A stretch of 64,000 bases of DNA from an uncultured Bacteroides sp. (lineage in GTDB: Bacteria > Bacteroidota > Bacteroidia > Bacteroidales > Bacteroidaceae): positions 1 through 64,000 of the forward strand of contig CALADS010000038.1 in NCBI GenBank assembly GCA_937890825.1, read 5' to 3'. Shown in pieces: positions 40,534 to 48,728 of the stretch. The position numbers and the translations under genes are program-made. The first letter of the stretch is position 1, and each line of letters begins with the position of its first letter. The notes beneath the pieces are model-generated. The model was not told where the DNA came from. It saw only the letters and a list, made by a program, of their open reading frames with translations, and did not search any database.

Positions 40534-40738
40534 GACTCTGTTTTTTCTCTGGAAATAATTCTTCAACAGATTTTCCGATAAAATCTGCGATGACTTTCTT
40601 TTTAAGCATAGACGGCTCGAAGTCTCCGGCCAGCCATCGATAGACTGTTACCTTAGACGAGCAGGTGATTTCTGCGATTTTGTTGATGGTGTCTAAACGC
40701 ACATTAGGCAATGAATCTACATAGTCCTTAAAAACCAT
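40526..40738 (-). CDS. Small HTH regulator (Cro-like position)
   Basis: 70 aa, start ATG MVFKDYVDSLPNV (a TTG two codons earlier is less likely). An HTH is visible at about 19-38 (INKIAEITCSSKVTVYRWL). It is the first gene of the leftward early operon and faces the repressor across a shared operator region, the classic place for Cro. Confidence 0.75.
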   Translation of the reverse strand: MVFKDYVDSLPNVRLDTINKIAEITCSSKVTVYRWLAGDFEPSMLKKKVIADFIGKSVEELFPEKKQSHE

Positions 40739-40784
40739 ATTCAATATAATTTAAGTGATTAATATTTTGTCTTATTATCAAATT

Positions 40785-40889
40785 CGCTAATTTAGTAGCG
40801 TTATTTCCGTTTACGTCTGCAAATATAAGCGTTAATATTAGCATTACAAACAATTATGCTAATATTTTTATATGTGCGCTAATAATATT
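40785..40889. promoter_or_regulatory. Divergent immunity promoter with GCTAAT operators
   Basis: Leftward promoter: TTTG, 19 nt, TATATTTG (40820-40827). AGCGTTAATATTAGC (40828-40842) fills its spacer. Further boxes are CGCTAAT (40785-40791), GCTAATATT (40858-40866) and GCTAATAATATT (40878-40889), the last near the repressor start. Repeated boxes over both starts fit repressor/Cro control. Confidence 0.75.
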
Positions 40890-40896
40890 TTACTAT

Positions 40897-41325
40897 ATGA
40901 TTGATTTTAAAGCATTTAGAGAAGATAATAAATTGACGCAGGTTAAGGCTGCTGCTTATTTTGGTTGCAAGCAGAGTTTTATTTCACAAATAGAGTCCGG
41001 TTATCGCCCGGTTCCAGATACGTTTATTAGCAAAGTGTTATCTGATATAAGCATGGATGGTACTCACATGACACCCGACGAAAACGAGGTCATGACAGAA
41101 CCTGTAACGGAGGTAGAACAGACGGTGCCTGCAAAATTTGTAGAAATGCTGTTTGAAGAACGTAAAAATCACGATCTGAAAGAATTAGAGCTATTGTCGC
41201 AAAATAGAGAGTTGATTGATTTATTAAAATCAGATATATCGGACATTAAAAAAACAATATCAATTGTCCACGAGGCATCGCCTGCGGCATGTGCAATTGC
41301 AAGTGGGTCCGGCTTGGTAAGATAG
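40897..41325 (+). CDS. XRE-type repressor
   Basis: 142 aa. N-terminal HTH_XRE: FREDNKLTQVKAAAYFGCKQ then FISQIESGYRPVP, about residues 6-38. The C-terminal part (75-130) is charged and helical and could dimerise. There is no LexA-type peptidase domain, so induction must work otherwise, for instance through the antirepressor-type proteins nearby. It is the only early gene on the + strand and faces Cro-like and LuxR-like genes. Probably the lysogeny repressor. Confidence 0.8.
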   Translation: MIDFKAFREDNKLTQVKAAAYFGCKQSFISQIESGYRPVPDTFISKVLSDISMDGTHMTPDENEVMTEPVTEVEQTVPAKFVEMLFEERKNHDLKELELLSQNRELIDLLKSDISDIKKTISIVHEASPAACAIASGSGLVR

Positions 41326-41439
41326 TATATAAAGCGCCGAAATATAACTGAAAATGCATCCCGGTCGCGTCTCGGTGGGGTAGTTAAAAAGCTAGGAATG
41401 AGTGCCGAACATGTTACGCCAGGTACCTCCACATAGCAT

Positions 41440-41472
41440 AAATGCCCTGCCTTGAAAAAAGGTGGGGCATTT
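41440..41472. terminator. Terminator at the prophage right end
   Basis: AAATGCCC..CCTT pairs with AAGG..GGGCATTT. It follows the repressor gene and could stop transcription in both directions. Bases 41330-41680 hold no gene; the prophage boundary is probably here, but no attachment repeat could be defined. Confidence 0.6.
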
Positions 41473-41560
41473 GTCGTTTATTGACTATCAAGCAGTTAAC
41501 CCCTTTGTCATTTTTTGAAAACTCAGTGCAAGTGTAGCCCGGTATAATAAATATGTTCAA

Positions 41561-41606
41561 TAAAAAAACAGACGATGTTTTTAATAGGAGCACATCATCT
41601 GTTTTT
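41561..41606 (-). terminator. rfbA terminator
   Basis: On the minus strand ACAGATGATGT pairs with ACATCGTCTGT (one G-U pair), followed by T7. Located 76 nt past the rfbA stop. Confidence 0.65.
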
Positions 41607-41681
41607 ATGTATTCGAAGGCTGCAAGAGATTCTTATCTTTGCGGATAAACTATTCTTGCAGTAGCCTTTGTCAGTCGGCCT

Positions 41682-42587
41682 TTACCCTAAATTAGGTCTT
41701 CCTGTCTCTTTCAGTTCATTGATTACTTTTAATAAGTATTGCCCATATTGGTTTTTCAGCATAGGTTGAGCCAGTTCTCGCATGCGGTTTTCATCAATCC
41801 AACCTTGTCGGTAAGCTATGCCTTCCAGGCAGGCCACTTTGAGTCCCTGACGTTTTTCCAATACTTCGATGTAGGTAGAGGCTTCCGACAGCGAATCGTG
41901 CGTGCCGGTATCCAGCCAGGCAAATCCGCGTCCTAGTGTCTGTACTTTCAATTCTCCGTCTTGCAGAAATTGTTGGTTTACGGTAGTAATTTCGTATTCT
42001 CCACGAGCCGAAGGCTGGATGTTGCTGGCTATTTCTACTACCCTGTTTGGATAAAAGTACAGACCTACTACAGCATAATTACTTTTAGGATGTTCTGGCT
42101 TCTCTTCTATACTCAGGCAGTTGCCTTCTTGGTCGAATTCCGCTACTCCATAGCGTTCAGGATCGTTTACCCAATATCCGAATACAGTAGCTTTCTGTTC
42201 TTCTTCGGCTGTGCGAACAGCTTCTTTCAGCATTTTGGTGAAGCCTGCTCCATGGAAAATATTATCGCCTAATACCAGACAGACACTGTCGTGGCCTATA
42301 AAGTCGGCACCGATGGTAAAGGCTTGTGCCAAACCGTCGGGAGAAGGTTGCTCGGCATAGGTAAAGTGTACGCCATAGTCGGATCCGTCGCCTAGCAGGC
42401 GTTTGAATCCGGGGAGGTCATACGGAGTGGAAATAATCAGTATGTCCCGAATGCCTGCCAACATTAATACGCTGATGGGATAATACACCATCGGTTTGTC
42501 ATAAATCGGCATCAACTGTTTAGAGATGCCTTTGGTGATGGGGTACAAGCGTGTACCCGACCCACCGGCTAGCACGATTCCTTTCAT
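41682..42587 (-). CDS. rfbA: Glucose-1-phosphate thymidylyltransferase
   Basis: 301 aa. Makes dTDP-glucose from dTTP and glucose-1-phosphate, the first step to dTDP-L-rhamnose. The nucleotidyl-transferase signature LAGGSGTRLYPITKG lies at residues 6-20, with SKQLMPIYDKPMVYYP after it, LVLGDNIFHG at about 105 and SIEEKPEHPKSNYAV near 160. Full family length. No other rfb genes are in the window. It ends the minus strand chromosomal cluster. Confidence 0.95.
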   Translation of the reverse strand: MKGIVLAGGSGTRLYPITKGISKQLMPIYDKPMVYYPISVLMLAGIRDILIISTPYDLPGFKRLLGDGSDYGVHFTYAEQPSPDGLAQAFTIGADFIGHDSVCLVLGDNIFHGAGFTKMLKEAVRTAEEEQKATVFGYWVNDPERYGVAEFDQEGNCLSIEEKPEHPKSNYAVVGLYFYPNRVVEIASNIQPSARGEYEITTVNQQFLQDGELKVQTLGRGFAWLDTGTHDSLSEASTYIEVLEKRQGLKVACLEGIAYRQGWIDENRMRELAQPMLKNQYGQYLLKVINELKETGRPNLG

Positions 42588-42631
42588 AGATATGTGTTTT
42601 TAAAATCTGTTTTTATAAATAAGAAACTGTC

Positions 42632-43375
42632 TCAACAAGGATGTTGCAGGCTGAGTCGTACCAGGTAATCGTAATGTGCTCCTTCCTGAATCAGTTCTGC
42701 CTGGAATCCGCTCTCGGCTGCATAGAGCGAGAGGGTCTGGTAATCAATGTAGAGCCAGTCGAAAGAATCGCCTTTAATCTGCTTGTATTGCATCTGGAAA
42801 TCCACTTCGCCGTAATAGTCTCCGGCTAAATCAATCACCATGCTGCCATCTTCTTCTTCAAAGAGGTAGCGGAGGTCGCTGGAATCCATGTAGATACATC
42901 CGTCCGGAAGCAGCAACTGCTTCATCTTGCGGAAAAAGGCGGGCAGGTTTTCCAGTTTGCCTACGATACCCGAACCGTTCATCAGCATCAGTATGGTATC
43001 GTACTGACCGATGAAGGTGTCGGCAAACAGATTGGCCTGCTGTACTAACTTCACTCCCCGCTGTTTCATGGTTTCTACAGCCAAGGGAGAAATGTCGATA
43101 GCCTCCACTTCCTTGCCTGCTTCCTGAAGAATCAGACTGTGGCAGCCACTTCCTGCTCCTACATCCAGAATTTTTCCGCGAGCCAGTTCCAGAGCTTTCA
43201 ACTCTAGCACGGACATTTCTTTACGAGTGCGAAACAATTCTCTGACGGGTATCTCATCCTCGTCGAACTGTGATGAAAACACCCGCAGGCGGTCTGCCTT
43301 ACGATGCTGGACATACTCAGCTATGGCTGCCCCCATGGGGTCTTTATCCGGAGAAAGTAAATGAGTGTTCAGCAT
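42632..43375 (-). CDS. Class I SAM-dependent methyltransferase
   Basis: 247 aa. Motif I GKILDVGAGSGCHSLIL near residue 67-83, acidic EAIDIS at the second strand and a GSG-IVGKLENLPAFF segment after the fourth. An N-terminal extension of about 60 residues precedes the fold. Substrate unknown. It lies 44 nt upstream of rfbA and 5 nt after the small basic protein gene. Confidence 0.85.
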   Translation of the reverse strand: MLNTHLLSPDKDPMGAAIAEYVQHRKADRLRVFSSQFDEDEIPVRELFRTRKEMSVLELKALELARGKILDVGAGSGCHSLILQEAGKEVEAIDISPLAVETMKQRGVKLVQQANLFADTFIGQYDTILMLMNGSGIVGKLENLPAFFRKMKQLLLPDGCIYMDSSDLRYLFEEEDGSMVIDLAGDYYGEVDFQMQYKQIKGDSFDWLYIDYQTLSLYAAESGFQAELIQEGAHYDYLVRLSLQHPC

Positions 43376-43380
43376 CTTTT

Positions 43381-43566
43381 CTATTTTTTGTTTCGGTTGG
43401 CGCGTTTACGGCGGATTTCTGCTTTCATCTTGGCAGCACCAGACCCATGGAGTCCGGTGATATAAGTTTTCTTTTTGGCTTTGGTCTTTACCTTGTTCTC
43501 TTCTTTGGGCTTGTCTTTCTTACCTTTGAAAACAATTCCGCCCATCATTGCATCTTCTATACTCAT
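43381..43566 (-). CDS. Small basic protein (61 aa)
   Basis: 61 aa with more than a quarter Lys/Arg (KGKKDKPKEENKVKTKAKKK) and no hydrophobic core. Flanked by 5-nt and 4-nt gaps, so it is part of the operon. Nucleic acid or ribosome binding would fit; no family recognised. Confidence 0.65.
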   Translation of the reverse strand: MSIEDAMMGGIVFKGKKDKPKEENKVKTKAKKKTYITGLHGSGAAKMKAEIRRKRANRNKK

Positions 43567-43570
43567 CGAT

Positions 43571-44668
43571 TTATTTTTTTACTTTAGCTTTGATAATTTC
43601 TCCTACGTACATACGGGGTTGTCCTTCCAGTGGCGTTTGCGACGGGAGTTTCTTACATTCCAATACCACAGACGGAGTATTTTCTCCGGCAGGGTAGAAG
43701 CGTACGGCATAGCTTTCTGCCTGATCCATAGCTGTGTGAGGTTGATCGGGTGATAAGAAACTATAGATAACCGGCTTGCCCGACATCTTACCCAGTGAAC
43801 CTCCGGCGTTGGCTGTCATCATGGTCATGTTGAATTCGTCAGTGCCGATGACCAAAACTAGTTTGCCGGTACCCATCTGAATCAGGTTGGTGGGCAGTTC
43901 GGCAGGAACCATTTCCGTATAGATGGTACCCGTTGTAGAAGCGGCTTTAGCAGGTGTGTTCACTACAGGATTGGCTGCAACGGTTTCGGTTTTTTGGGGA
44001 GTTACCGTTACTTTTTGTTGGGGCACAATGACTGTAGGTCCTTCCTTTCTTTCAGTCTTTTGTTCGGCCACTTCCGGTTCGGCAGGGCTGAAGCTGAGTG
44101 CATTGGCCAGTTCCTTGCCATAGTCATCCATGAAATCTACGGTTTTTTTGCGCCATTTGGCCAATCCCCTCACCAATTTGGTCTTTGCCTTGTTTAGGGC
44201 ATATTTGTCGGAAATCCATTCTTCTGCTGTATACTTTTCTTCGCCTTCCCGGTATTCAAAGCGTATTTTCTCTATTTCCATACAGCATTTTTCAGGCTGG
44301 CATGTCACAGATAATTGATATTGAATTTCTGTACGGTCCAGTGAAAGGGCGGAAGAACGGAATACAATCCATTCTTCGCCAAGTCCTACCACTTGGCCTT
44401 TTTCTTGGTTGGTATATACGATTCGGCTGTTATTGGCGTTCTTTTTCAGTCGGGTGTCCAGCCACTTCTGTACGCGATTGAAGATTTCTTCTTGCCCCAT
44501 ACCCGGAATCTGATATTCTTTGGTAAATACAATTTTGCCATCTACTTCGGGCACTGCTCCCACCAGGTATTGGCTGTCATCTTTCTCATCTTTCTTGTCT
44601 TGTGCCAGTGCTGTCAAAGAAAGCCCCAGGCAGAAAAACACGAGTAGAAATTGTGTAACTTTTTTCAT
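43571..44668 (-). CDS. DUF4468 domain protein, exported
   Basis: 365 aa. Signal peptide of 22 residues (MKKVTQFLLVFFCLGLSL, cut after ALA). Residues about 45-190 match the DUF4468 layout common in Bacteroides (EIFNRVQKWLDTRLK, IVYTNQEKGQVVG, IRFEYREGEEKY). A Thr/Val/Pro-rich linker (about 210-255) leads to a C-terminal globular part. Periplasmic or surface protein; function of the family unknown. Confidence 0.8.
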   Translation of the reverse strand: MKKVTQFLLVFFCLGLSLTALAQDKKDEKDDSQYLVGAVPEVDGKIVFTKEYQIPGMGQEEIFNRVQKWLDTRLKKNANNSRIVYTNQEKGQVVGLGEEWIVFRSSALSLDRTEIQYQLSVTCQPEKCCMEIEKIRFEYREGEEKYTAEEWISDKYALNKAKTKLVRGLAKWRKKTVDFMDDYGKELANALSFSPAEPEVAEQKTERKEGPTVIVPQQKVTVTPQKTETVAANPVVNTPAKAASTTGTIYTEMVPAELPTNLIQMGTGKLVLVIGTDEFNMTMMTANAGGSLGKMSGKPVIYSFLSPDQPHTAMDQAESYAVRFYPAGENTPSVVLECKKLPSQTPLEGQPRMYVGEIIKAKVKK

Positions 44669-44888
44669 AATTATATGTGTTGTTTATATCATTCTTATGC
44701 AATATTACGAAAATCAGCCCATATATACGGACGTTTGTTCGTTATTTTATGTAAAATAGTTCCATATACAGATTAACCGTATGTAGCATTGGGATGAAAT
44801 TAAACTGAATAAACGCATTCCGTTTCAAACGAAACCATTTATTCCCCAATTATTTTAGGGCAAAGAATTAAATATTTGCACATAAGTG

Positions 44889-44918
44889 TTGCGGATGTGC
44901 AATTTTGTTGTACCTTTG
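44889..44918 (+). promoter_or_regulatory. Promoter of the FadL-like OMP gene
   Basis: TTG, 19 nt, TACCTTTG, 29 nt before the ATG. Confidence 0.7.
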
Positions 44919-44947
44919 CGCCCCGAAAACCATTAAAAAAGATTTAG

Positions 44948-46438
44948 ATGAGAAAATTTTTCTTGATTAACATCGCGATGTTAATCGTTTCAATTCCAAC
45001 TTTTGCAGGAGATTATTTGACGAACACAAATCAGCATGCCACTTATCTTCGTATGGTGGCTCGTGGTGCATCCATTGATGTGGACGGTGTTTATTATAAT
45101 CCGGCCGGTTTGGCATTCTTGCCCAATGACGGTGTTCAGCTTTCTCTGACTGTGCAAAGTGCTTTCCAGACGCGTGATATTGCAGCCAGCAGTTCTTTGT
45201 GGACGATGGATGGTAATAACTCTACTCGTAATTATGAAGGTAAGGCTTCTGCACCGGTTATCCCTTCTATTTACGGAGTATGGAAAACAGGCAAATGGGC
45301 GGTTTCCGGTTTCTTCGGTATTACCGGAGGTGGTGGTAAAGCTTCGTTCGACAGCGGTCTGCCTATGTTTGATGCAGGTGCTATCGGCTTGGTGGCTAAA
45401 TCCAGCAAAGAATTGTCTAAGGGTCTATTTACCATTACTCCTGATATGTACGACATTACTTCTTCTATGGAAGGTCGTCAGTACATCTTTGGTGCTCAGT
45501 TGGGATTAAGCCGTCAGGTTACCGATCAGATTGCAGTGTATTTAGGTGCTCGCATGAACTACTTTTCTGGTGGATATGCCGGTACATTAAATATGAAAAT
45601 GAATCCTGAAGCGGCTACCCCAAAATTGACTGGCATTTTCGAGAAAATTATTTTGGAACAGATGGGAGGAGGAAGCAATCTGACCCCTGAACAATTACAA
45701 TTGGTTAAACAACAAGCTGCAGAAAAAGCAATGGGAGCTGTTCAGCAGGTTGATGGTGTAATGCAGCAGAAGGGAATTGAGTTGGACTGCGACCAGACAG
45801 GTTGGGGATTGACTCCAATTATTGGTGTGGATGTGAAGTTAGGCAAGTTGAATTTGGCTGCTAAATATGAATTCAAGACCAATATGAATATTGAAAACAA
45901 TACAAAGAAAAACAGCGACCCGGACGGTACTTTGAAGGATTTCAAGCATGGTGTAAATACGCCGAGCGATATTCCCTCTTTCCTTTCAGTAGCTGCCGGT
46001 TATGAATTTTTGCCTTGCCTGCGTGCTTCGGTTGAATATCATTTCTTCGATGATAAGAATGCCGGTATGGCTGGAAGCAAAGAAAAGGCTCTGACTCACG
46101 GTACTCACGAATATTTGGCCGGTATTGAATGGGATATTGATAAGTTTTTGACAGTGAGCGGTGGTTTTCAGAAGACCGACTATGGATTGAGCGATGATTT
46201 TCAAGGGGATACCAGCTTCTCTTGTGATTCTTACTCCTTGGGCTTCGGTGCACGTCTGAATCTGACCAAGCATCTGGCTGTAGATGTAGCTTATTTCTGG
46301 ACGAAGTACAGTGATTATACCAAGGTTGAGCCGCGCGGTGATATGCTCACCCAGATGGGATTGCCTACTGCAGGCGACCAGGATGTATATAGCCGTAGCA
46401 ATAAAGTATTCGGTGTTAGTGCTATCTATAAATTCTGA
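44948..46438 (+). CDS. FadL/OmpP1-family outer membrane protein
   Basis: 496 aa. Signal peptide MRKFFLINIAMLIVSIPTFAG. After cleavage, the family start is visible in TNQHATYLRMVARGASIDVD followed by VYYNPAGLAFLP. Alternating strands of a 14-stranded barrel run to the C-terminal SAIYKF, ending in an aromatic residue. The insert at about 215-280 (Gln/Glu-rich) would be a loop. It likely carries hydrophobic compounds across the outer membrane. Monocistronic, with own promoter and terminator. Confidence 0.88.
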   Translation: MRKFFLINIAMLIVSIPTFAGDYLTNTNQHATYLRMVARGASIDVDGVYYNPAGLAFLPNDGVQLSLTVQSAFQTRDIAASSSLWTMDGNNSTRNYEGKASAPVIPSIYGVWKTGKWAVSGFFGITGGGGKASFDSGLPMFDAGAIGLVAKSSKELSKGLFTITPDMYDITSSMEGRQYIFGAQLGLSRQVTDQIAVYLGARMNYFSGGYAGTLNMKMNPEAATPKLTGIFEKIILEQMGGGSNLTPEQLQLVKQQAAEKAMGAVQQVDGVMQQKGIELDCDQTGWGLTPIIGVDVKLGKLNLAAKYEFKTNMNIENNTKKNSDPDGTLKDFKHGVNTPSDIPSFLSVAAGYEFLPCLRASVEYHFFDDKNAGMAGSKEKALTHGTHEYLAGIEWDIDKFLTVSGGFQKTDYGLSDDFQGDTSFSCDSYSLGFGARLNLTKHLAVDVAYFWTKYSDYTKVEPRGDMLTQMGLPTAGDQDVYSRSNKVFGVSAIYKF

Positions 46439-46474
46439 TTCATGATCCAATCTTTTATATAATTACAAACCAGG

Positions 46475-46512
46475 CTGCCTCGGAGAGTTCATCTTTCCGG
46501 GGCAGTTTTTTT
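46475..46512 (+). terminator. Terminator after the OMP gene
   Basis: CTGCC..CGGA with TCCG..GGCAG, followed by T7. Its T run touches the -33 box of the next promoter. Confidence 0.75.
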
Positions 46513-46540
46513 GTAAGATACCAAACTTGTTGTATCTTTG
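46511..46540 (+). promoter_or_regulatory. Promoter of the queuosine operon
   Basis: TTG, 19 nt, TATCTTTG, leaving a leader of about 65 nt that contains the probable riboswitch. Confidence 0.7.
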
Positions 46541-46572
46541 CCGTCCGAAAAAACATGTGATGCCGTGAATAG

Positions 46573-46610
46573 CGGTCGTGTATTCTAGAACACCACGTAA
46601 AAAACAGGAG
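46573..46610 (+). promoter_or_regulatory. Probable preQ1-I riboswitch
   Basis: A short stem CGTG/CACG encloses TATTCTAGAACAC, followed by TAAAAAACAGGAG. This matches the preQ1-I pattern (loop UUCUAG..ACACC, then A-rich tail AAAAAAC). The tail holds AGGAG, 3 nt before the ATG, which can pair with the loop segment UUCU, so ligand would block translation. The operon function supports it. Confidence 0.7.
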
Positions 46611-46612
46611 TT

Positions 46613-47293
46613 ATGAAGCAACAAGTATCTGTACCTTTTATGCTTTTGGGCATTTTGTTTAATGTATGCCTGATAGCAGCCAATCTTCTTGAAACCAAAG
46701 TCATTCAGGTGGCAGGCATTACCGTTACTGCCGGACTATTGGTCTTTCCTATTTCCTATATTATCAACGATTGCATTGCCGAAGTCTGGGGATTCCGGAA
46801 AGCCCGTCTCATTATTTGGAGCGGATTTCTGATGAATTTCTTTGTGGTGTCCTTGGGACTGATTGCTGTGGCTTTGCCGGCTGCTCCTTTTTGGGAAGGC
46901 GAAGCGCACTTTAATTTTGTGTTTGGCATGGCGCCGCGTATTGTAGCGGCCAGTCTCATGGCTTTTCTGGTAGGTTCCTTTCTGAATGCTTATGTGATGA
47001 GCAAGATGAAGCTGGCCAGTGGAGGAAAACATTTTTCGTCGCGTGCCATCTGGTCGACAGTGGCTGGTGAAACAGCCGATTCGCTGATTTTTTTCCCCAT
47101 TGCTTTCGGAGGAATCATAGCCTGGCAGGAATTGCTGGGGATGATGTGTATACAGATTCTTTTGAAATCCATGTATGAGGTATTGGTGCTGCCGGTTACC
47201 ATCCGGGTGGTCAATGCCGTGAAGCGCATGGATGGAAGCGATGTGTACGATGATGGCATATCTTATAAAGTATGGAAAATCAATGAATTATAA
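46613..47293 (+). CDS. yhhQ: Queuosine precursor transporter
   Basis: 226 aa of the VUT/YhhQ (DUF165) family, importing queuosine precursors. Six or seven membrane helices; family features include ETKVIQVAGITVTAGLLVFP near residue 26-45, SYIINDCIAEVWGFRKAR at about 46-63, and WSTVAGETADSLIFFPIAF near 143-161. First gene behind the probable preQ1 riboswitch, 1 nt before queC. Confidence 0.92.
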   Translation: MKQQVSVPFMLLGILFNVCLIAANLLETKVIQVAGITVTAGLLVFPISYIINDCIAEVWGFRKARLIIWSGFLMNFFVVSLGLIAVALPAAPFWEGEAHFNFVFGMAPRIVAASLMAFLVGSFLNAYVMSKMKLASGGKHFSSRAIWSTVAGETADSLIFFPIAFGGIIAWQELLGMMCIQILLKSMYEVLVLPVTIRVVNAVKRMDGSDVYDDGISYKVWKINEL

Positions 47294-47294
47294 T

Positions 47295-47960
47295 ATGAAT
47301 AAAGAGACTGCATTAGTGGTGTTCAGTGGTGGACAAGACTCTACTACTTGCCTGTATTGGGCAAAACGTGAATTTAAGAAAGTATGGGCACTGAGCTTTC
47401 TATATGGTCAGAAACATCAGAAAGAAGTGGAATTGGCACGCGAGATAGCTCGCAAGGCTGGGGTGGAGTTTCAGGTGATGGATGTGTCGTTCATCGCTTC
47501 GCTGGCCCAAAATTCGCTGACTGATGCCACTATTACTATGGATCAGGAAAAACCGGAGGGAGGAGTGCCCAATACGTTTGTTCCCGGGCGGAATTTGTTC
47601 TTTCTGAGCATTGCGGCCGTGTTTGCACGTGAGCATGGCATTCATCACATCGTAACCGGTGTGTCGCAGACCGACTTCAGTGGGTATCCCGATTGCAGGG
47701 ATGCTTTTATCAAGTCGCTCAATGTTACGTTGAACCTGGCCATGGACGAACAGTTTGTCATCCATACACCGCTGATGTGGATTGATAAGGCGGAAACGTG
47801 GGCATTGGCCGATGAATTAGGGGTGCTGGACTTGGTACGCCACGAAACGCTGACTTGCTATAACGGTGTTCCGGGCGACGGCTGCGGACATTGTCCTGCC
47901 TGTACGCTGCGCCGTCAGGGCTTGGAGAAGTATTTGGCTCAAAAAGCGTCCCGTTTCTAG
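47295..47960 (+). CDS. queC: 7-cyano-7-deazaguanine synthase
   Basis: 221 aa. Converts CDG to preQ0 with ATP and ammonia. PP-loop SGGQDSTT at residues 11-18. Zinc-binding Cys cluster near the C-terminus: CYNGVPGDGCGHCPACTLR. The start MNKETALVVF directly follows the transporter stop; an ATG four codons earlier, inside the transporter gene, is possible. Normal length. Confidence 0.95.
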   Translation: MNKETALVVFSGGQDSTTCLYWAKREFKKVWALSFLYGQKHQKEVELAREIARKAGVEFQVMDVSFIASLAQNSLTDATITMDQEKPEGGVPNTFVPGRNLFFLSIAAVFAREHGIHHIVTGVSQTDFSGYPDCRDAFIKSLNVTLNLAMDEQFVIHTPLMWIDKAETWALADELGVLDLVRHETLTCYNGVPGDGCGHCPACTLRRQGLEKYLAQKASRF

Positions 47961-47979
47961 CAGCTGGCTGCGATGTAGC

Positions 47980-48043
47980 ATGCAACCGCTTGCATGTGCC
48001 GATGCAACTGCTTGCAAGTGCCCATGCAACTGCTTGCATGAGC
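47980..48043. repeat. Three 22-bp direct repeats
   Basis: ATGCAACYGCTTGCA(T/A)G recurs at 47980, 48002 and 48024. Each copy is itself a near-palindrome (TGCAA..TTGCA). They lie between queC and queF. Confidence 0.85.
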
Positions 48044-48094
48044 AATGCATCTTAAAATTATTTTTTTACGAAACTTATATTAAATAGATAACGT

Positions 48095-48550
48095 ATGACA
48101 GAATTGAAAGATCAGCTTTCATTGCTGGGAAGAAAAACAGAATACCGGCAGGATTATGCCCCTGAAGTGCTGGAAGCTTTTGACAACAAACATCCCGAAA
48201 ACGATTATTGGGTGCGTTTTAATTGTCCGGAATTTACCAGCCTGTGTCCCATTACCGGACAGCCGGACTTTGCTGAAATCCGTATCAGCTATATACCCGA
48301 TGTGAAGATGGTAGAGAGTAAAAGCTTGAAACTCTATCTGTTCAGTTTCCGTAACCACGGAGCGTTTCATGAAGATTGTGTCAATATCATCATGAAGGAT
48401 CTGATTAAACTGATGAATCCGAAATACATCGAGGTGACGGGGTATTTCACTCCGCGCGGAGGTATTTCCATCTATCCGTATGCCAATTACGGGCGTCCGG
48501 GTACGCACTTTGAGCAGATGGCCCGGCAGCGACTGATGAACCGGGAATAA
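48095..48550 (+). CDS. queF: NADPH-dependent preQ0 reductase
   Basis: 151 aa. Reduces preQ0 to preQ1. The catalytic Cys51 and Asp58 lie in FTSLCPITGQPDFA, and the QueF motif ESKSLKLYLFSFR at 74-86 binds NADPH. This is the short, unimodular type. The gene ends 35 nt before a strong terminator. With queC and the transporter it makes both salvage and late synthesis of preQ1 possible. Confidence 0.95.
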   Translation: MTELKDQLSLLGRKTEYRQDYAPEVLEAFDNKHPENDYWVRFNCPEFTSLCPITGQPDFAEIRISYIPDVKMVESKSLKLYLFSFRNHGAFHEDCVNIIMKDLIKLMNPKYIEVTGYFTPRGGISIYPYANYGRPGTHFEQMARQRLMNRE

Positions 48551-48585
48551 GCGAAGGTGTTCGTTTATGCTTTTCAAAAATGTAC

Positions 48586-48618
48586 AGAGGTGTCCGTTTT
48601 CGGACACCTCTTTTTTTG
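48586..48618 (+). terminator. Strong terminator after queF
   Basis: AGAGGTGTCCG and its exact complement around TTTT, followed by T7. Confidence 0.9.
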
Positions 48619-48728
48619 TTATCTGTCTGAAAATTAGAGAAGTAATTTTTTGGCACGGAATTGGCAGGATAAACCAGTGAAATGTACTCTCAATGTGTAT
48701 TCAAATAAAAAAATAATAATAAAGGACT

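Noticed and set aside
1..41400. Mu-like transposable phage
   Set aside because: No transposase A/B genes or Mu-type morphogenesis set was seen; integrase is probably outside the window.
41326..41680. tRNA or tmRNA gene serving as attachment site
   Set aside because: No cloverleaf or tmRNA-like end could be drawn; only two terminators are visible.
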